Numbered from the stretch's first letter, positions 21,514 to 32,798 are shown. The stretch is 64,000 nt of DNA from Corythucha ciliata (GCA_038030265.1 CM075938.1:6301009-6365008); one strand, 5' to 3'. The notes: generated by a model from the sequence alone, not told the origin. Made by a program: numbers and translations.

Positions 21514-22975
21514 TGTTGTTTGCTTTGGGTAACAGGCCCCAATATATTCTCAATATAATACAACTGATTACAATTTGTTGGTGCGGAAGAAATAATAACA
21601 ATGCGTTCCTTCAGTGATTTCCGGTCGTTCCGGTGCGTAGACTTCGCGACTGTCGGTCTGGTAGCGTCCCTTCGCGCTGTTGCAGATCCTCTTGTCGAAC
21701 TAACGGTCCGTTAGCGTCCTCTGGTGCTGTCCGTAGTGTCTTCTTCGCCGGGTTCGGCAAGGACAGGGAAAGGTTTGGACAGGATCGGTTTTGCTCGATG
21801 AATTCTGGGGCAGACACAAGTGTCGCTAAGCCCCGTAGTATCTATCGAGTTCCACCGGGGAAGAGGGAACGAGAATGGCTGTTGACCGGAGTCGTCTCAA
21901 CGGTCAGGCACGAATGCCTACCGGTGGTCAGGTCCACAATTGGGTTTCCCTTCAACAAGCGTCCGGAGTCTTCTCAACGGATGTGTCGAACTTGGAAGGT
22001 TCCCGTAAGGTTATCTGACTGTTCGGTTATGATCTATGCGTCAGGTTACTGACGACTTTAAAAAAAATGACGGTTTAATCCCCAATAGGGTTTCCCTTCA
22101 ACAAGTGTCCGGAGTCTTCTCAACGGATATATGTCGAACTTGGGAGGTTCCCGTAAGGTTATCCGTCCAATTCACTTGGAGCTATGCGTCCGGTTCAGTG
22201 AAGGGGCAACTAATTTCTGATCGAAATGACTATTTGCACTTTTGCGAAATTCCGCTTTGTTTCCGAGATATCCGCCATTTTCTGATTTTTTCAGAAACAG
22301 CTTGCTGCACACGCAATAATTGTTGCAATGGCAAAAATGATGAGCCCATTGGAAAGAGCACAAAATTTTCTATTTAAAGAGCCTATTTTTATCCAGATCA
22401 GATCAGATGCGTAGCAAGGGCAAGTGATGCCCGGTGCGGGTCTCTTTTTTATGCCCCCCCCCCCCCTGAGGATTAAACTCGGGTTAAACTTTTGACCATT
22501 AATACCCCCTACGTTCATTCGTCTTTTAAATCCAAAGCAAAAAATATCGCGTTTTCTTTCAATAATAATTATACCGACAGTTCCAGGCATTCCAACCTCG
22601 ATAGATCATATCCACTCGCTATTCCGAAACATGATCAAAAGAGGTGTTGCTGGAGAGCAGAGGGGACTGTATTTCATAGGGAGAGCGATTGATAAATTTT
22701 GAGAGACCGGAAAATGGAGTTAACTAAATTTTTGGAAAAGGAAAGAGAGAGAATGAGACTGACTTTTAGTAGGTACCTTGAGATTTGAGACAACTTCAGC
22801 GAAGGCGTTTTTTTGTACTTCTTTCCTCGAGGAGACACAAACACTTCCTTCTTTTCCCGGCTCGATCGCGAAAAAACTCATTCCGAGAGGGAGCGGGTGG
22901 GGAGCATAGGAGGATTGGGGTAGGGAGCGTCTCTCCTATACTAATTTTTTAAAGAACGGCAGTTTAGCAATAACA
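21514..22975 (-). repeat. Putative 3' LTR of the BEL/Pao element
   Basis: On the minus strand the segment starts TGTTATTGC just after a purine-rich stretch (GGTGGGCGG), and ends CAAACAACA directly before a primer binding site. The ends form the short inverted repeat TGTT..AACA expected of LTRs. The length of about 1.46 kb is long. It contains an internal tandem pair of about 145 bases ('CTTCAACAAGYGTCCGGAGT' at about 21952 and 22098) and a poly-C run at about 22458. The intact 5' partner is absent, so the left border is better supported than the right. Confidence 0.5.
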
Positions 22976-23131
22976 AACCGCCCACCAAAAGCGAGAGCTT
23001 TTTACTTTGGAGTAAACTTAACTAGAGTTGGGTAAAACTAAAACATAATTTAGATTAATGAGAACGAGACTTTTCTAGGCAAACTTAACTTAACTTAACC
23101 TAAGTAGAGAAATTTGAAGCTAGCAATAGGT

Positions 23132-26100
23132 TTAATCGAGATGGGGCAGGGGCAGCAAACGGTTTATGGCTCGCTGGTATGTTTTCCCTTTGATGAGAAC
23201 ATCTGCGACTCTAACTTGTTGGTCAGGGCCTGGATACGTGGTAATTACCCTGCCGAGAGGCCATGTAAGAGGAGGGGCGTTTACATCTTTGATAATTACA
23301 ATGTCGTTTTCTTGAAGAGAAGGCGAATTTTTTGTCCACTTCGTCCGGATTTGGAGCTCCTGGAGATATTCTTTGGACCACCGATTCCAAAAAGATCTCA
23401 AGTTCTGGTGTATCAGAGTGAATCGTTGATTGAGTCGAAGATCATCGGGATCTAAGGACTGTGGAGGAACGAGGAGAGGACTACCCACGAGAAAGTGGCC
23501 TGGAGTCAAGTAATCGACGCTGTCGTTCGGGTCATTAGACACGTATCCAAGCGGTCTGCTGTTGAGTATGGCTTCGATTTTTGAGAAAAACGTCGACATT
23601 TCTTCATGGGTAAGAGGGGTTTCCCCGACAGTGCGAATGAGATGCCGCTTTACTTCCCGAATCATTCTTTCATGGAGACCGCCGAAATGAGGGCTTTGCG
23701 GCGGATTGAAATGCCACTTTATTTCCTTCGAAGTCAGGAGTTTCACGATCTCCGGAGCGGAGTCCCGGATAAGGGTTGCCACCTCTTTGAGATGGTTCGA
23801 AGCTCCAACTAGGTTGGTACCTCGATCTGAGAATATGTTTGCACACAGTCCTCGACGGGAGATAAAGCGATCCAGAGCCATCAGGAGGGATTCCGTTGTC
23901 AAAGAGCTGAGGAGTTCCAAATGGACTGCTTTGGTGGAGAGACAAACAAACAAGATCAGATAACCTTTAGCTATTCGAGCATTACGTCGTAGGTGCTCCT
24001 TGAGTTTAAATGGGCCGGCACAGTCGAGAGTGGTGTTAAGAAAGGGCCGAATTTGTTCAAAACGAATAGCGGGTAAGTCGGCCATTTTCGGCTGAGGGGG
24101 TTTACCTTGAAAGCGGTAGCATTTGAGACAGCTACGATTCTGGGACTTGATGAGTCGTCGCAGGCCTAGGATCCAGAATTTGCGTTGAATCAACGATTGG
24201 ATGAGCTGGGCGCCTCCATGCAGCGAGACGTGGTGGTAAAAACGACAAATGAGGGATGAAAGCGGGGCTTGACGAGGAAGGAGAAGGGGAAATTTCGTTT
24301 CATCAGGAAGTATAGAATGCCTGAGTCTGCCGCCCACCCTAACAAGCCCGAGGGAATCAATGAAAGGAGCAAGTTTCGCGTAACTGCGTGGCAATTGTAG
24401 ATTACTTTTCAGGGCAGCCACGAGCTCCTTGAAGTAGAGCTTTTGTGAGGCAAAAACGCATCGTTTTAGGGCAGCCTCACGTTCACTTATTGTAAGTTGC
24501 TCTGTTGGAGATTTACTTCGGTTTGATTTGGGAGACCAGCGCAAAATTCTGCATGTCACTCTTATCAGAACTTCAAGGGAGGAAAAACGAGTTATGAAAT
24601 CAACAGTTGCGAGTTCTTTTACTACTGCTAGAGCGGTTTTGGTTTTCACTTCAGGGAGAGGAGCTGAGTGTTCCAGAAGAGAAGAGTCAGGCCAAGTTTG
24701 TGGATCGTCAAGGAGAAATGAAGGTCCCTCCCACCAGAGAGTGTTTTCCTTCAGAGCTTTAGGAGACAGTCCTCGAGATGAAATATCCGCGGGGTTCAGA
24801 TGTGACGGTACGTGACGCCAAAAGGAAGGAGAAGTGTTTTCTAGAATTTCGACGATTCTGTGTGCGACAAACGTTTTGAGAGTGTGAGGAGGAGTTCTCA
24901 GCCATGCCAGAACTGTGGCTGAATCTGAAAAGAGACTTATTTTGCTGAGGAGGTCGAGAGTTTTGAGAAAATCCTCTAGGGATTTGAGAAGGCGGGACAG
25001 GAGTAGAGCGCCGCACAACTCGAGTTTTGGAATAGTTAGCGGCTTAATGGGAGCGACACGAGTTTTCGCTTGAAGCAGCTGGACTTTCGTGCCTTCCGAG
25101 TTTTCGCAGCGTAGATAAATTACCGCGCTGTATGCGATAGAGCTGGCGTCACAGAATCCCACGACAGATACACTGGATTTTAAGGCTGGAATTAACCGAG
25201 GAATTTCCAATTCATTTAACAGAGGCAGTTGGATGACAAATTTGCGCCAATCTAGAAGAATGTTGTCTGGTAACGGATCGTCCCAGTCAATTTGGAGTTT
25301 CCACGCTTCTTGAATCAAAGTTTTGGCCCAGAGAACCGTGGGTGAGCACAGACCTAATGGGTCAAAGAGTCTTGCTACGATTGACAGCATGCCTCGCTTG
25401 GTAGGTTCTGAGACGGGTTCTTGGACCGTGAAAGAGAAAGTGTCACGTGAGGGGTTATATTTCAATCCGAGGAGCTTTAAACAGTCCGAAGTCGAGTCCA
25501 CTTTGTCAAACGACTGGTGCTGAGCTTGATTTTCTGGCAAAATATCTTCGAGCAAACAAGGTTCATTTGATACCCACTTTCGGAGCTCAAATTGACCTCG
25601 AGCGAGGAGTTCGATGACTTGATTTTTCACTTCCCGCGCATCTTCAATAGAGGAACCACCAAACGCTAAATCATCAACGAATGTGTTCTCGAGAATCACT
25701 TGAGCACCACGAGGGAGAGTCTCACCTTCATCGAAGGCAAGTTGCTTCAAGACCCTTTGAGCAAGGAAAGCGCTTGGCGTAGCACCGTATGTCACCGTCT
25801 TCAGCTCGTATTCCAATATAGGTTGAGAAGGGCTGCCGCGCCAGAAGATGTGTTGGTACTGACGATGTTCGGGAGTCAGCATTATTTGTCGATACATCAT
25901 TTTGATGTCAGTACAGAGGACAACTTCAAAAAGCCTGAATTTCATGAGAATGACTCCTATGTCTGGCTGTAGCCGAGGTCCAGCCATAAGCTGCTGGTTT
26001 AGAGATGGGGATTGATATCCGACAGTAGCGCTGCAATCGAAGACTACGCGGACTTTTGTCGTGGAGCTTGCCTCACGCAGTACTGCTTGATGAGGGATCA

Positions 26101-27922
26101 CGAATGGTGACGGTTGTTGAGCCAATTCCATGTGACCGAGCGTTTCGTAATCGATAAGAAATTTGTCGTATTCGACACGAAGAAATCTATTTTTTGAGAG
26201 TTTTCGCTCAAGAGACACGAGTCTTTTTTCCGCTACTTCTCGAGTCGAAATGGGAAGAGGATAGCGGTTTTTAAAGGGAAGGTGGACAGTGTAACGTCCG
26301 GTGGAGTCTCTTGTGTGAGTCTTCGCGAAATGGTTTTCACAAGCCTCTTCTTCAGGGTTAGGCGGAATAGATTTATTTATTTCTTCAATTTGCCAAAACT
26401 GTTTTAATTGGCTTTCGAGAGGGGCGAACGAGAGTAAACACGTGTGGGGTGACGGAGATTTTTGGATTTGCGCTTCCCCTATAACCATCCAGCCAAAAAC
26501 TGTGTTTATAGCTGAGGGCGTACCATGCAGCAAGGGTATTTGAGGCTTGAGTAAGTAGGGGAAAATACCGCCTCCGAGAAGAACATCGATTTCGCTGGGT
26601 TTGTGGAAAGTATCGTCTGCCAACTTGAGATTGTCGAAGTGGCGTTTGATGTCATCATCGAGTTTGACGGTTGGCAATGGAGGAGTGATTTCGTCGAGAA
26701 CGATAGCTTGCAGGGCGAATTTCAACGATCGGTCGTCTTTAGGGGTGATTTCAAATTCGGCGAACCCTTTGTTAGATGAAACTTTGGCATCGCTTATGCC
26801 TGAGACAGCGGTAGATGATCGTTTCTTCGTGAGGCCAAGGCGTTGAACGCACCGTGAAGTGACGAAATTGAGTTGAGAGCCGGGGTCGACGACGGCTCTG
26901 ACGAGGTGAGCAACACCGTACGCGTCAAAAGCTAAAATTTGAGCGGTTCCAAGTACGACGGTTACGTCGTCAGTGGATTTCTGAACGAAAAATGTGCTGG
27001 CACTTAGCTTATTTTCTGAGGAAGAGGTGGGTAATTTATTGGTTGAGTCAACTTGCGGGGCTTTGGCTCCCCCCGGAGAATGCAAGAGCGTGTGGTGTTT
27101 GCCGTTGCACACACGGCAAAGGCCTTTGGACGAACAGTCTTTGACGAAATGTTTGCCCAAACACACATAGCATCTGCCATATTTTTTAGCGAAAGAGGAT
27201 CGTGTTGCCACGTCTAGAGAGAGAAACGAGGGGCACTGGATGAATTTGTGTGAGCCTTTACACAAGTCACACGGGGGCAAAACTTTGTTCTCAGCGGCGG
27301 AGACCGCCATGACCAGTTTGGTTGCTTGACCTCGACTAGATTTTGTATGAGGCTGTGGAGTTTCATTTGCCGAAACCGTGGTCGAGACTTCTAAAATTTT
27401 TGCTCTTTGATTAATGAATTCAACGAGGCTTTCGTATGTGGGCACATCATTTTGCGTTGATTCGAAAGTTTTTCTGGTTTCGAGGGGGAGGCCTTGGAGA
27501 GCAATGTAAAACAGAGTGAAATTGTTGTGATCTAACTTCAAATTTTTGAAAGCCTTGACACTGGTGTCGAAGATTTGAAGAAAGTCCTTGAGACCTGCCA
27601 GCGATTCTTTATGGAGCGTTTTGAAGGAGAGAATTTTGTTGAGATGATGACTCGCTTGTATGCGGACACAGTCATATTTTTCTTTAAGAGTGGTATAAGC
27701 CAATTCGTAGTTATTTGCAGTGAGGGGAATTTCGCTTATAACGGAAGAAGCTTTACCTTCCAGACATGTTTTTAAGTAATGAAATTTTTCAATATTTGAA
27801 AGGGGTGTGTTATGAACTAACGAATCAAACAACGCTAAAAAGGGGGAGAATTCTTCGGTTTTTTCACCGTCGAAAGTGGGGAGCCTTAATCTGGGGAGAT
27901 TACTTCTATCAAACGTTATCAA
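23132..27922 (-). CDS. BEL/Pao gag-pol polyprotein
   Basis: The frame of 1596 codons has no internal stop. Order: gag of the DUF1759 type ('RLPTFDGEKTEEFSPFLALF', about residues 12-31); three zinc-knuckle-like clusters ('CDLCKGSHKFIQC', 'CYVCLGKHFVKDC', 'CRVCNGKHHTLLH', about 215-285); aspartic protease ('VVDPGSQLNFVTS', about 345); RT with 'FVDDLAFGG' (about 746); a Pao-type RNase H region; integrase with 'FSDRGTNLVG' (about 1363) and 'PPQSPHFGGLHERMI' (about 1400); and a C-terminal domain with 'PPLTWPLGRV'. BEL-type gag normally has roughly 100-150 residues before 'LPTFDG', so the N-terminus is truncated. The long clean frame indicates a young copy. Confidence 0.95.
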   Translation of the reverse strand: MITFDRSNLPRLRLPTFDGEKTEEFSPFLALFDSLVHNTPLSNIEKFHYLKTCLEGKASSVISEIPLTANNYELAYTTLKEKYDCVRIQASHHLNKILSFKTLHKESLAGLKDFLQIFDTSVKAFKNLKLDHNNFTLFYIALQGLPLETRKTFESTQNDVPTYESLVEFINQRAKILEVSTTVSANETPQPHTKSSRGQATKLVMAVSAAENKVLPPCDLCKGSHKFIQCPSFLSLDVATRSSFAKKYGRCYVCLGKHFVKDCSSKGLCRVCNGKHHTLLHSPGGAKAPQVDSTNKLPTSSSENKLSASTFFVQKSTDDVTVVLGTAQILAFDAYGVAHLVRAVVDPGSQLNFVTSRCVQRLGLTKKRSSTAVSGISDAKVSSNKGFAEFEITPKDDRSLKFALQAIVLDEITPPLPTVKLDDDIKRHFDNLKLADDTFHKPSEIDVLLGGGIFPYLLKPQIPLLHGTPSAINTVFGWMVIGEAQIQKSPSPHTCLLSFAPLESQLKQFWQIEEINKSIPPNPEEEACENHFAKTHTRDSTGRYTVHLPFKNRYPLPISTREVAEKRLVSLERKLSKNRFLRVEYDKFLIDYETLGHMELAQQPSPFVIPHQAVLREASSTTKVRVVFDCSATVGYQSPSLNQQLMAGPRLQPDIGVILMKFRLFEVVLCTDIKMMYRQIMLTPEHRQYQHIFWRGSPSQPILEYELKTVTYGATPSAFLAQRVLKQLAFDEGETLPRGAQVILENTFVDDLAFGGSSIEDAREVKNQVIELLARGQFELRKWVSNEPCLLEDILPENQAQHQSFDKVDSTSDCLKLLGLKYNPSRDTFSFTVQEPVSEPTKRGMLSIVARLFDPLGLCSPTVLWAKTLIQEAWKLQIDWDDPLPDNILLDWRKFVIQLPLLNELEIPRLIPALKSSVSVVGFCDASSIAYSAVIYLRCENSEGTKVQLLQAKTRVAPIKPLTIPKLELCGALLLSRLLKSLEDFLKTLDLLSKISLFSDSATVLAWLRTPPHTLKTFVAHRIVEILENTSPSFWRHVPSHLNPADISSRGLSPKALKENTLWWEGPSFLLDDPQTWPDSSLLEHSAPLPEVKTKTALAVVKELATVDFITRFSSLEVLIRVTCRILRWSPKSNRSKSPTEQLTISEREAALKRCVFASQKLYFKELVAALKSNLQLPRSYAKLAPFIDSLGLVRVGGRLRHSILPDETKFPLLLPRQAPLSSLICRFYHHVSLHGGAQLIQSLIQRKFWILGLRRLIKSQNRSCLKCYRFQGKPPQPKMADLPAIRFEQIRPFLNTTLDCAGPFKLKEHLRRNARIAKGYLILFVCLSTKAVHLELLSSLTTESLLMALDRFISRRGLCANIFSDRGTNLVGASNHLKEVATLIRDSAPEIVKLLTSKEIKWHFNPPQSPHFGGLHERMIREVKRHLIRTVGETPLTHEEMSTFFSKIEAILNSRPLGYVSNDPNDSVDYLTPGHFLVGSPLLVPPQSLDPDDLRLNQRFTLIHQNLRSFWNRWSKEYLQELQIRTKWTKNSPSLQENDIVIIKDVNAPPLTWPLGRVITTYPGPDQQVRVADVLIKGKTYQRAINRLLPLPHLD

Positions 27923-27937
27923 ACGTAGGCGGTGGAT

Positions 27938-29770
27938 TTGCGCCTTCTTGAGGAAAATTCATGGATAAAATAAAGAAAACAGACCGTCCCCAGTTTCGTT
28001 AGGTCCTTACAAGCGCACTACTGTACTGATAGGCAATTTAGAACTGGCTGACGCGGCAAAATCTTATGAAAATGCGCTAATATTCGTGGCTATAACTGCG
28101 AAAAAGCGCTGATTCGATCGTGTCTGATCTCGATGAAAGACGAAAGAGAGACGAAGAAGAGAGACGAAGAGACGAAGAAGAGAGACGAAGAGACGAAGAA
28201 GAGAGACGAAGAGACGAAGAAGAGAGACGAAGAGACGAAGACAGCTGATATGGAGAAAAACACTAATTCACGGATAAAGTTGAGGAAAAACGCTATTTCG
28301 CGGATACGAAAATGAAGAATATCACTAATTCCCGGCTGAAATTGAGAAAACGCAAATCTGTATAGCTTCTGAAAGATTCGAGGCTCATACTGAGAACCAG
28401 CGCTAAACCATAGCAGAAAGTAGAAAGAAAAAATTGCTTATGCGGGGCTAAAATCTAAAAAACAACACGGCTGAAATTGAAAAAAAAATAATAATAATAA
28501 TAATTAGGACGGCTAACATTAAGAAAAACACTAATTTTCAACTCAAACTGAGAAAAAGTGCTAATTCGCTACTAAAAATGAAATATGTGGCTGAAAATGA
28601 GGAAAACGATAATTCGTGGCTAAAATTGAGGAAAAGCGCTAACCCGTGGCCCGTAAGTAAACGAGTGCATACATGCATCTTATAAACTCAGCCATTTTCA
28701 AAGTAAATCAGTCTTGGCAGTAACATAATGAAGCAAAATAAAAAGCAATAAAAACAAATATAAATAAAAATGACAATGAATGCGAGAGAGATTGTGTGAG
28801 TGCGAGTGTGTAAGAGGGATAATAAATTCATGGCTATAAGTAAAAAAAAAACACTAATCCACGGCTAGAACTGAGAAAAAGCGCTAATCCATAGTTAAAA
28901 TTTTAAAAATGCTGATGCGGTGCTAAAATGGAGAAGAACCTGCTAATTGCAGCTAATATTGAGAAAATCAGTAATTATTCTGGCTAAAATTAAGAGAAAG
29001 GTTAATTTTCAGCCTGAATTGATAAAAGTGCTAGTACGCTGCCAAAAATGGAAAAATTGCCAATTCGTGGTTAAAATGAACAGACGCAGACGGGTTAGAA
29101 ACGCTACTACGCTGCGCTAATTCGCGGCTGAAATATAGGGGAATCACTAATTCTAGGCTAAAAATGAGAAAATTCGCGACTTCCTCAACTTTGAGGCTAA
29201 AATTGAGAAAAAGCGCCAATTTATGGCTATGGGTGAAAAACCCGCAAATTAGCGGCAAAAACTGAGAAAAAAACGATGATCCGTAGCGTATGGTTATGGT
29301 GAACATGAAAATGCTAATTTGTCGTAAACATTTAGAAAAACCCGCTATTTTGCGGCTAATATTGAGTAAAACGCTAATTTTCAGCTCAAACCGAGTAAAG
29401 TGCTAATTCTCTGGTCCCTTCTAGAAAAAATCGCTTTTGTGAAAATTGTGAAAAACGCAAACTCGAGAAAAAGTTAAGAAACATCGCTGATTCACAGGAT
29501 AAAAAAGCGTTTTTATGTCTATAAGGTGGGGAGGGGTGGGAATACCCCACTAATCCGCGGCTAATTTGCGCTAAATTGCGGCGAAAAGCGCTAATTTGGT
29601 GGTAAAGTTGACAAAAAGCACTCATTCGCGGCTAAAATGGAGAAATTCGCGGGTTAAACCTGGCATAAGCGCTGTTTGGCGGATAGGTTTGGGAAATAGC
29701 GGTGATTTGCCTAAAACAAGGAAAAGGCCTTGGCTACAATTAGGAAAAGGCCTTAGCGGTTACCAATAGA
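27938..29770 (-). repeat. GGCTAAAATTGAGAAAAACG degenerate repeat block
   Basis: Units read 'GCGGCTAAAATTGAGAAAAA' plus 'CGCTAATTC', the reverse complement of the TTTTAGCC family. The stretch 28880-29690 is collinear, in reverse complement, with about 61845-62800: both hold in the same order the 'GGGTGAAAAACCCGCAAATT' text, the poly-C/GGGGAGGGG interruption, and the 'ACAGCGCTTATGCC' text. No gene is seen. Confidence 0.85.
28130..28245. repeat. GAGACGAAGAAGAGAGACGAA minisatellite
   Basis: About five clean tandem copies of an 18-21-base purine unit (GAGACGAAGAAGA core). The open frame through it encodes 'KRDEETKKRDEETKKRDE' and is only the repeat. Confidence 0.9.
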
Positions 29771-31040
29771 GGTTTGTAATAGGTATGTATATAATTAGAG
29801 ACTTTTAGGGGCCTCTTGAAGGTTTCCGCCCCGGGCCCCGATACGTGTAGGTCCCACCCATCAACCGATGTTGCGTGTTGGATCGGTGGGGAGCTTAGCT
29901 GCTTACTGCTTGGGTTTCCTAGGAAGGCGCAAGGCGTGCCGTAATGTTTCGGCCGTCGGCCGATGTCTTCGCTAAAAACGTTCCCTTACAAATTCACGTT
30001 CTTGTTTCCTACTTCTAGGTAGTGGTGATCGCACAGCGGATTTGATGCCCCGGACGGATGATGCGGATGATGACGCACAGGGTGATGATGCCCGGTGCGG
30101 ACCGCACACGCCGCACGCCCCTTGCTACGCCTGTGACTCGAATATTTCTTTAATTTATGATCTCACTAGATGCCGATCCGGCTTTGCCAGTACCACATCT
30201 GAAAAAAAAATCAATTAGCAGGTAGGTACTTTACATGTTCGAAACAAATAATCAAGAAAGGGTTACCCAAAAGATGTAAAAGACGGGAAGAAAGGCTTCA
30301 AGAGTTCAAGACGAGAGTTCAATTCAACGAGTTCAACACAGAAATGCTTACGGTAGCATTGGCATTTGGCAACGGAAGGCCTCGATATTGGATGATGATG
30401 AAGTAGAGCGGTGATGGTGTGACTGGATTGGGAGGGGTGGCGTTGGTGAACAGCATGGACTGCAAGGAGGGGACTTTACGGAACTGTGACTCAACAACTC
30501 TCACACCATCTGACCATCACACGCTTGCGCTTTTTGCTTATAGCTAGCCTTTTTTTTCATTGCTCAAGCGTTAAACAATATAATGATAATAATAATTTAA
30601 TAAGCAACATAGGTAATAAGTGTAAAGATTCACGTTTAAAAAAGGCTGGCGTTCTCTCCATTTTAGGTACATACATATACGTACGTCAATGGGAGTATGT
30701 AGATGGGGGAATAAAGTAAAAGGGAAATATCAGAGTTAATAAATTAGTTTTTTCTTCAATTTATCGCGATCAATTTAACGCGATCCTATGGATTTAACTT
30801 GACTTTCTATGGATGACATGGATTTCGAAGGGAACGTATGAAATGTCACGTTTGAGGTCCTGTTATAATGTTTCTACCCTAGCGAGCGGGACACAAAGTC
30901 TAGTTGATGTCTGAATATGAATTTCAAAGAGTCGTCTAATAGACATTATGATTTAATATCCAATAGAAGCCCAAACGTGGACATTATACAGATGTCTTAT
31001 AGACAGTGAGTTACGACATCTAATAAGCGTGTACCCATAG
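29632..31040. repeat. 1.4 kb duplicated segment, copy 1
   Basis: This segment and 37298-38599 are near-identical over most of their length, from 'GAAATTCGCGGGTTAAACC' to 'AAGCGTGTACCCATAG'. Copy 1 has an extra about 75 bases at about 30020-30095 ('GGACGGATGATGCGGATGAT' text), and smaller indels. Copy 1 is cut at 31040 by the 3' tail of LINE A. The left part still belongs to the GGCTAAAA repeat, so the segment is probably a unit of a larger dispersed repeat. Confidence 0.9.
30319..30504 (-). CDS. Exon-like frame in duplicated segment, hypothetical
   Basis: The minus frame 'ESQFRKVPSLQSMLFTNATP' continues to 'NANAT' and then meets GTAAGC (30351-30346), which would make a good donor. The product has protein-like composition and resembles an extracellular or lumenal segment, but I recognise no family. 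The copy at 38083-37898 keeps the frame with one amino-acid change. Identity could simply reflect a recent duplication, so coding is unproven. Confidence 0.3.
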   Translation of the reverse strand: MRVVESQFRKVPSLQSMLFTNATPPNPVTPSPLYFIIIQYRGLPLPNANATVSISVLNSLN

Positions 31041-31258
31041 AATAGAATAGAATAGATGGTTTATTTGTTTTGAGGCTGTCGCCTATACAAATGAGTTCGC
31101 GCTCATATTTAACTAAAAGTTACAGAAAACTAAGAACTTGGAAAACTAATAATTACAGGGTTCGTATAACGAAAAATCAAAACATACAACTAACATACTA
31201 AAACACAATTTATTGGTTAGACTCAATAAAATCTTTAAACCGCAGAGCGGCAGAAACG

Positions 31259-32068
31259 TTAGTAGTATAAGTCATTGAGGTGTTTTTTCGACTTAATTGT
31301 TAGCAGATTCGTAATATTATCTACGGAACTATCAGACGCAATGTACTCAGAAATATATTTGCTTCTACAAAAATTAAAAATAGGACACCGTAATAAAAAA
31401 TGGTACAAATCATCTTCTTCGAATTTGTTACATAGCTGGCACATTTTTTCGCTATCAAAAATAAAAGTCTTCTGATCGAAATAAATTCTACAACAATTTG
31501 GTCGGCCCAGTCGTAACTGGCTTACCACCCTTTGTTTACAGATTTTTACTCTATACTCCGTAAAATATTCCTGGCCTGTTATTAACACATTTATGTGACA
31601 ATAAAGTGGATTAAATTTCGATTTGTTGGCCGAAACAACGTCACGGTTCGAGTAATATGTAAGTGCCTCCCGACCGATGCGTTGGACTAATTCTCTCATA
31701 ACGTCATGGTCGTCCACAAATTTGAGGTCCGCTACGCCCACCTCACTTACTAACAACTTTAACTGTGAAAACCAATTGAATTTCGTCTCATTAATTTGTC
31801 CTCTATCAAGAGCTTCTAACCTTCTTAAACAAATGTTTGGCAGGCGGTCAGTGGCCATTTTGTGAATTTTGACCCAAACTTTAACCGTCCTCTTAATAAT
31901 TTCGACAGCTATGTGGCAAATACCAGTTTCCAATCTTACCATGTAACATGGAGTTTGACGAGACCAATGAAAAACGGACTTAAAAAAGGTTTGCGAAATC
32001 TTTTCCAGTTTGTTTAAAATACAATGGAGCCCAAACCTCTGCATTATACAGCAAAGTGGAATATACAA
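31259..32068 (-). pseudogene. LINE A C-terminal region with zinc-like motif
   Basis: The frame follows the RT after a frameshift and contains 'CQLCNKFEEDDLYHFLLRCP' (Cx2C..H..C), the C-terminal zinc-like motif common in non-LTR ORF2 proteins. It ends shortly before the 3' tail. No catalytic domain is recognised here. Confidence 0.75.
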
Positions 32069-32798
32069 GTGAATGAAATAACTTAACTCTAGTGTCCCAC
32101 GTATCGGCTTTGCACTTGACTAAAATATCACGGGATTTCGCTGACGCCAGTTGCGCTTTCCTGAGAAAGTCCTCCACTGCCAACGAAAAAACCCCTGATC
32201 TCGAAAAAGTAACCCCAAGATAATTAAAGCTAGAGCATATATCTAACCTTACTCCGTTATAATAAAAATTAACCCCTTCTGACACTTTCCCTCCCCTCTT
32301 AAAAGGTAAAACTTTCGTCTTGTCAATGTTAACTTCCAGTGAGTTTAGCTCGCAGTACTTAGATAATAACGACAGTTTTTTATTCATACCAACACATCCG
32401 TAGTCTAAAATTACTAAGTCATCGGCGTAAAGTAACCCAGTTAAATCTTTACTACCCCCTACATCGACACCGTGGCAGGAATTCGACTCTAAAAAACTAA
32501 GTAAATCGTGTATGAATAGGGCAAACAGCAGAGGACTGAGGGAGTCTCCTTGCAACACTCCCATGGTGATATCTATAGTGAATTTGTTATGCGCGTCTTC
32601 CAGGATTAACTTAGCCTTGTCATAAAGTTCCTTTAAGACATTAATTATTTTTGCAGAGAGACCCAAAGTATAAAGCTTGGCCCACAATTTGGAATGATTA
32701 ACCAGATCAAATGCTCGGCGAAAGTCTACGAATGCCGCATAAACGGTTCGCTTCTTTAGCCTAACACTCATACCCACTGCTGCATTTAAAACAAACAA
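31980..32798 (-). pseudogene. LINE A reverse transcriptase, palm and thumb part
   Basis: Contains 'YAAFVDFRRAFDLVNHSKLW', 'GVLQGDSLSPLLFALFIHDL' and the catalytic 'LLYADDLVIL', all non-LTR RT motifs. It lacks its fingers region, which is at 37283-36954. The frame ends at a shift near 31980; the next segment continues the protein. Confidence 0.9.

Larger units (their letters stand above)
20733..27937 (-). mobile_element. BEL/Pao LTR retrotransposon, 5'-truncated, with 3' LTR and extra LTR-leader piece
   Basis: The minus strand carries a single gag-pol frame (27922-23132), then a 3' LTR (22975-21514), then a primer-binding-site/leader piece (21511-21431), and then a second partial LTR plus leader (21044-20733). 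The right end is abrupt at 27937, where the gag frame joins the dispersed 'TTTGCGCCTTCTTGAGG' repeat. The 5' LTR and the first part of gag are missing. The LTR-leader-LTR-leader order on the left suggests tandem or recombined copies. Confidence 0.85.

Noticed and set aside
24000..27951. Plus-strand frames opposite the BEL coding region
   Set aside because: They are antisense shadows of the 1596-codon gag-pol frame.
28133..28315. KRDEETKK repeat protein
   Set aside because: Translation of a purine minisatellite with no start context or flanking coding sequence.
30486..30719. Plus-strand frame in the duplicated segment with a signal-like N-terminus
   Set aside because: AT-rich text with Asn/Lys runs; the hydrophobic part is short and the frame changes length between the two copies (38065-38379).
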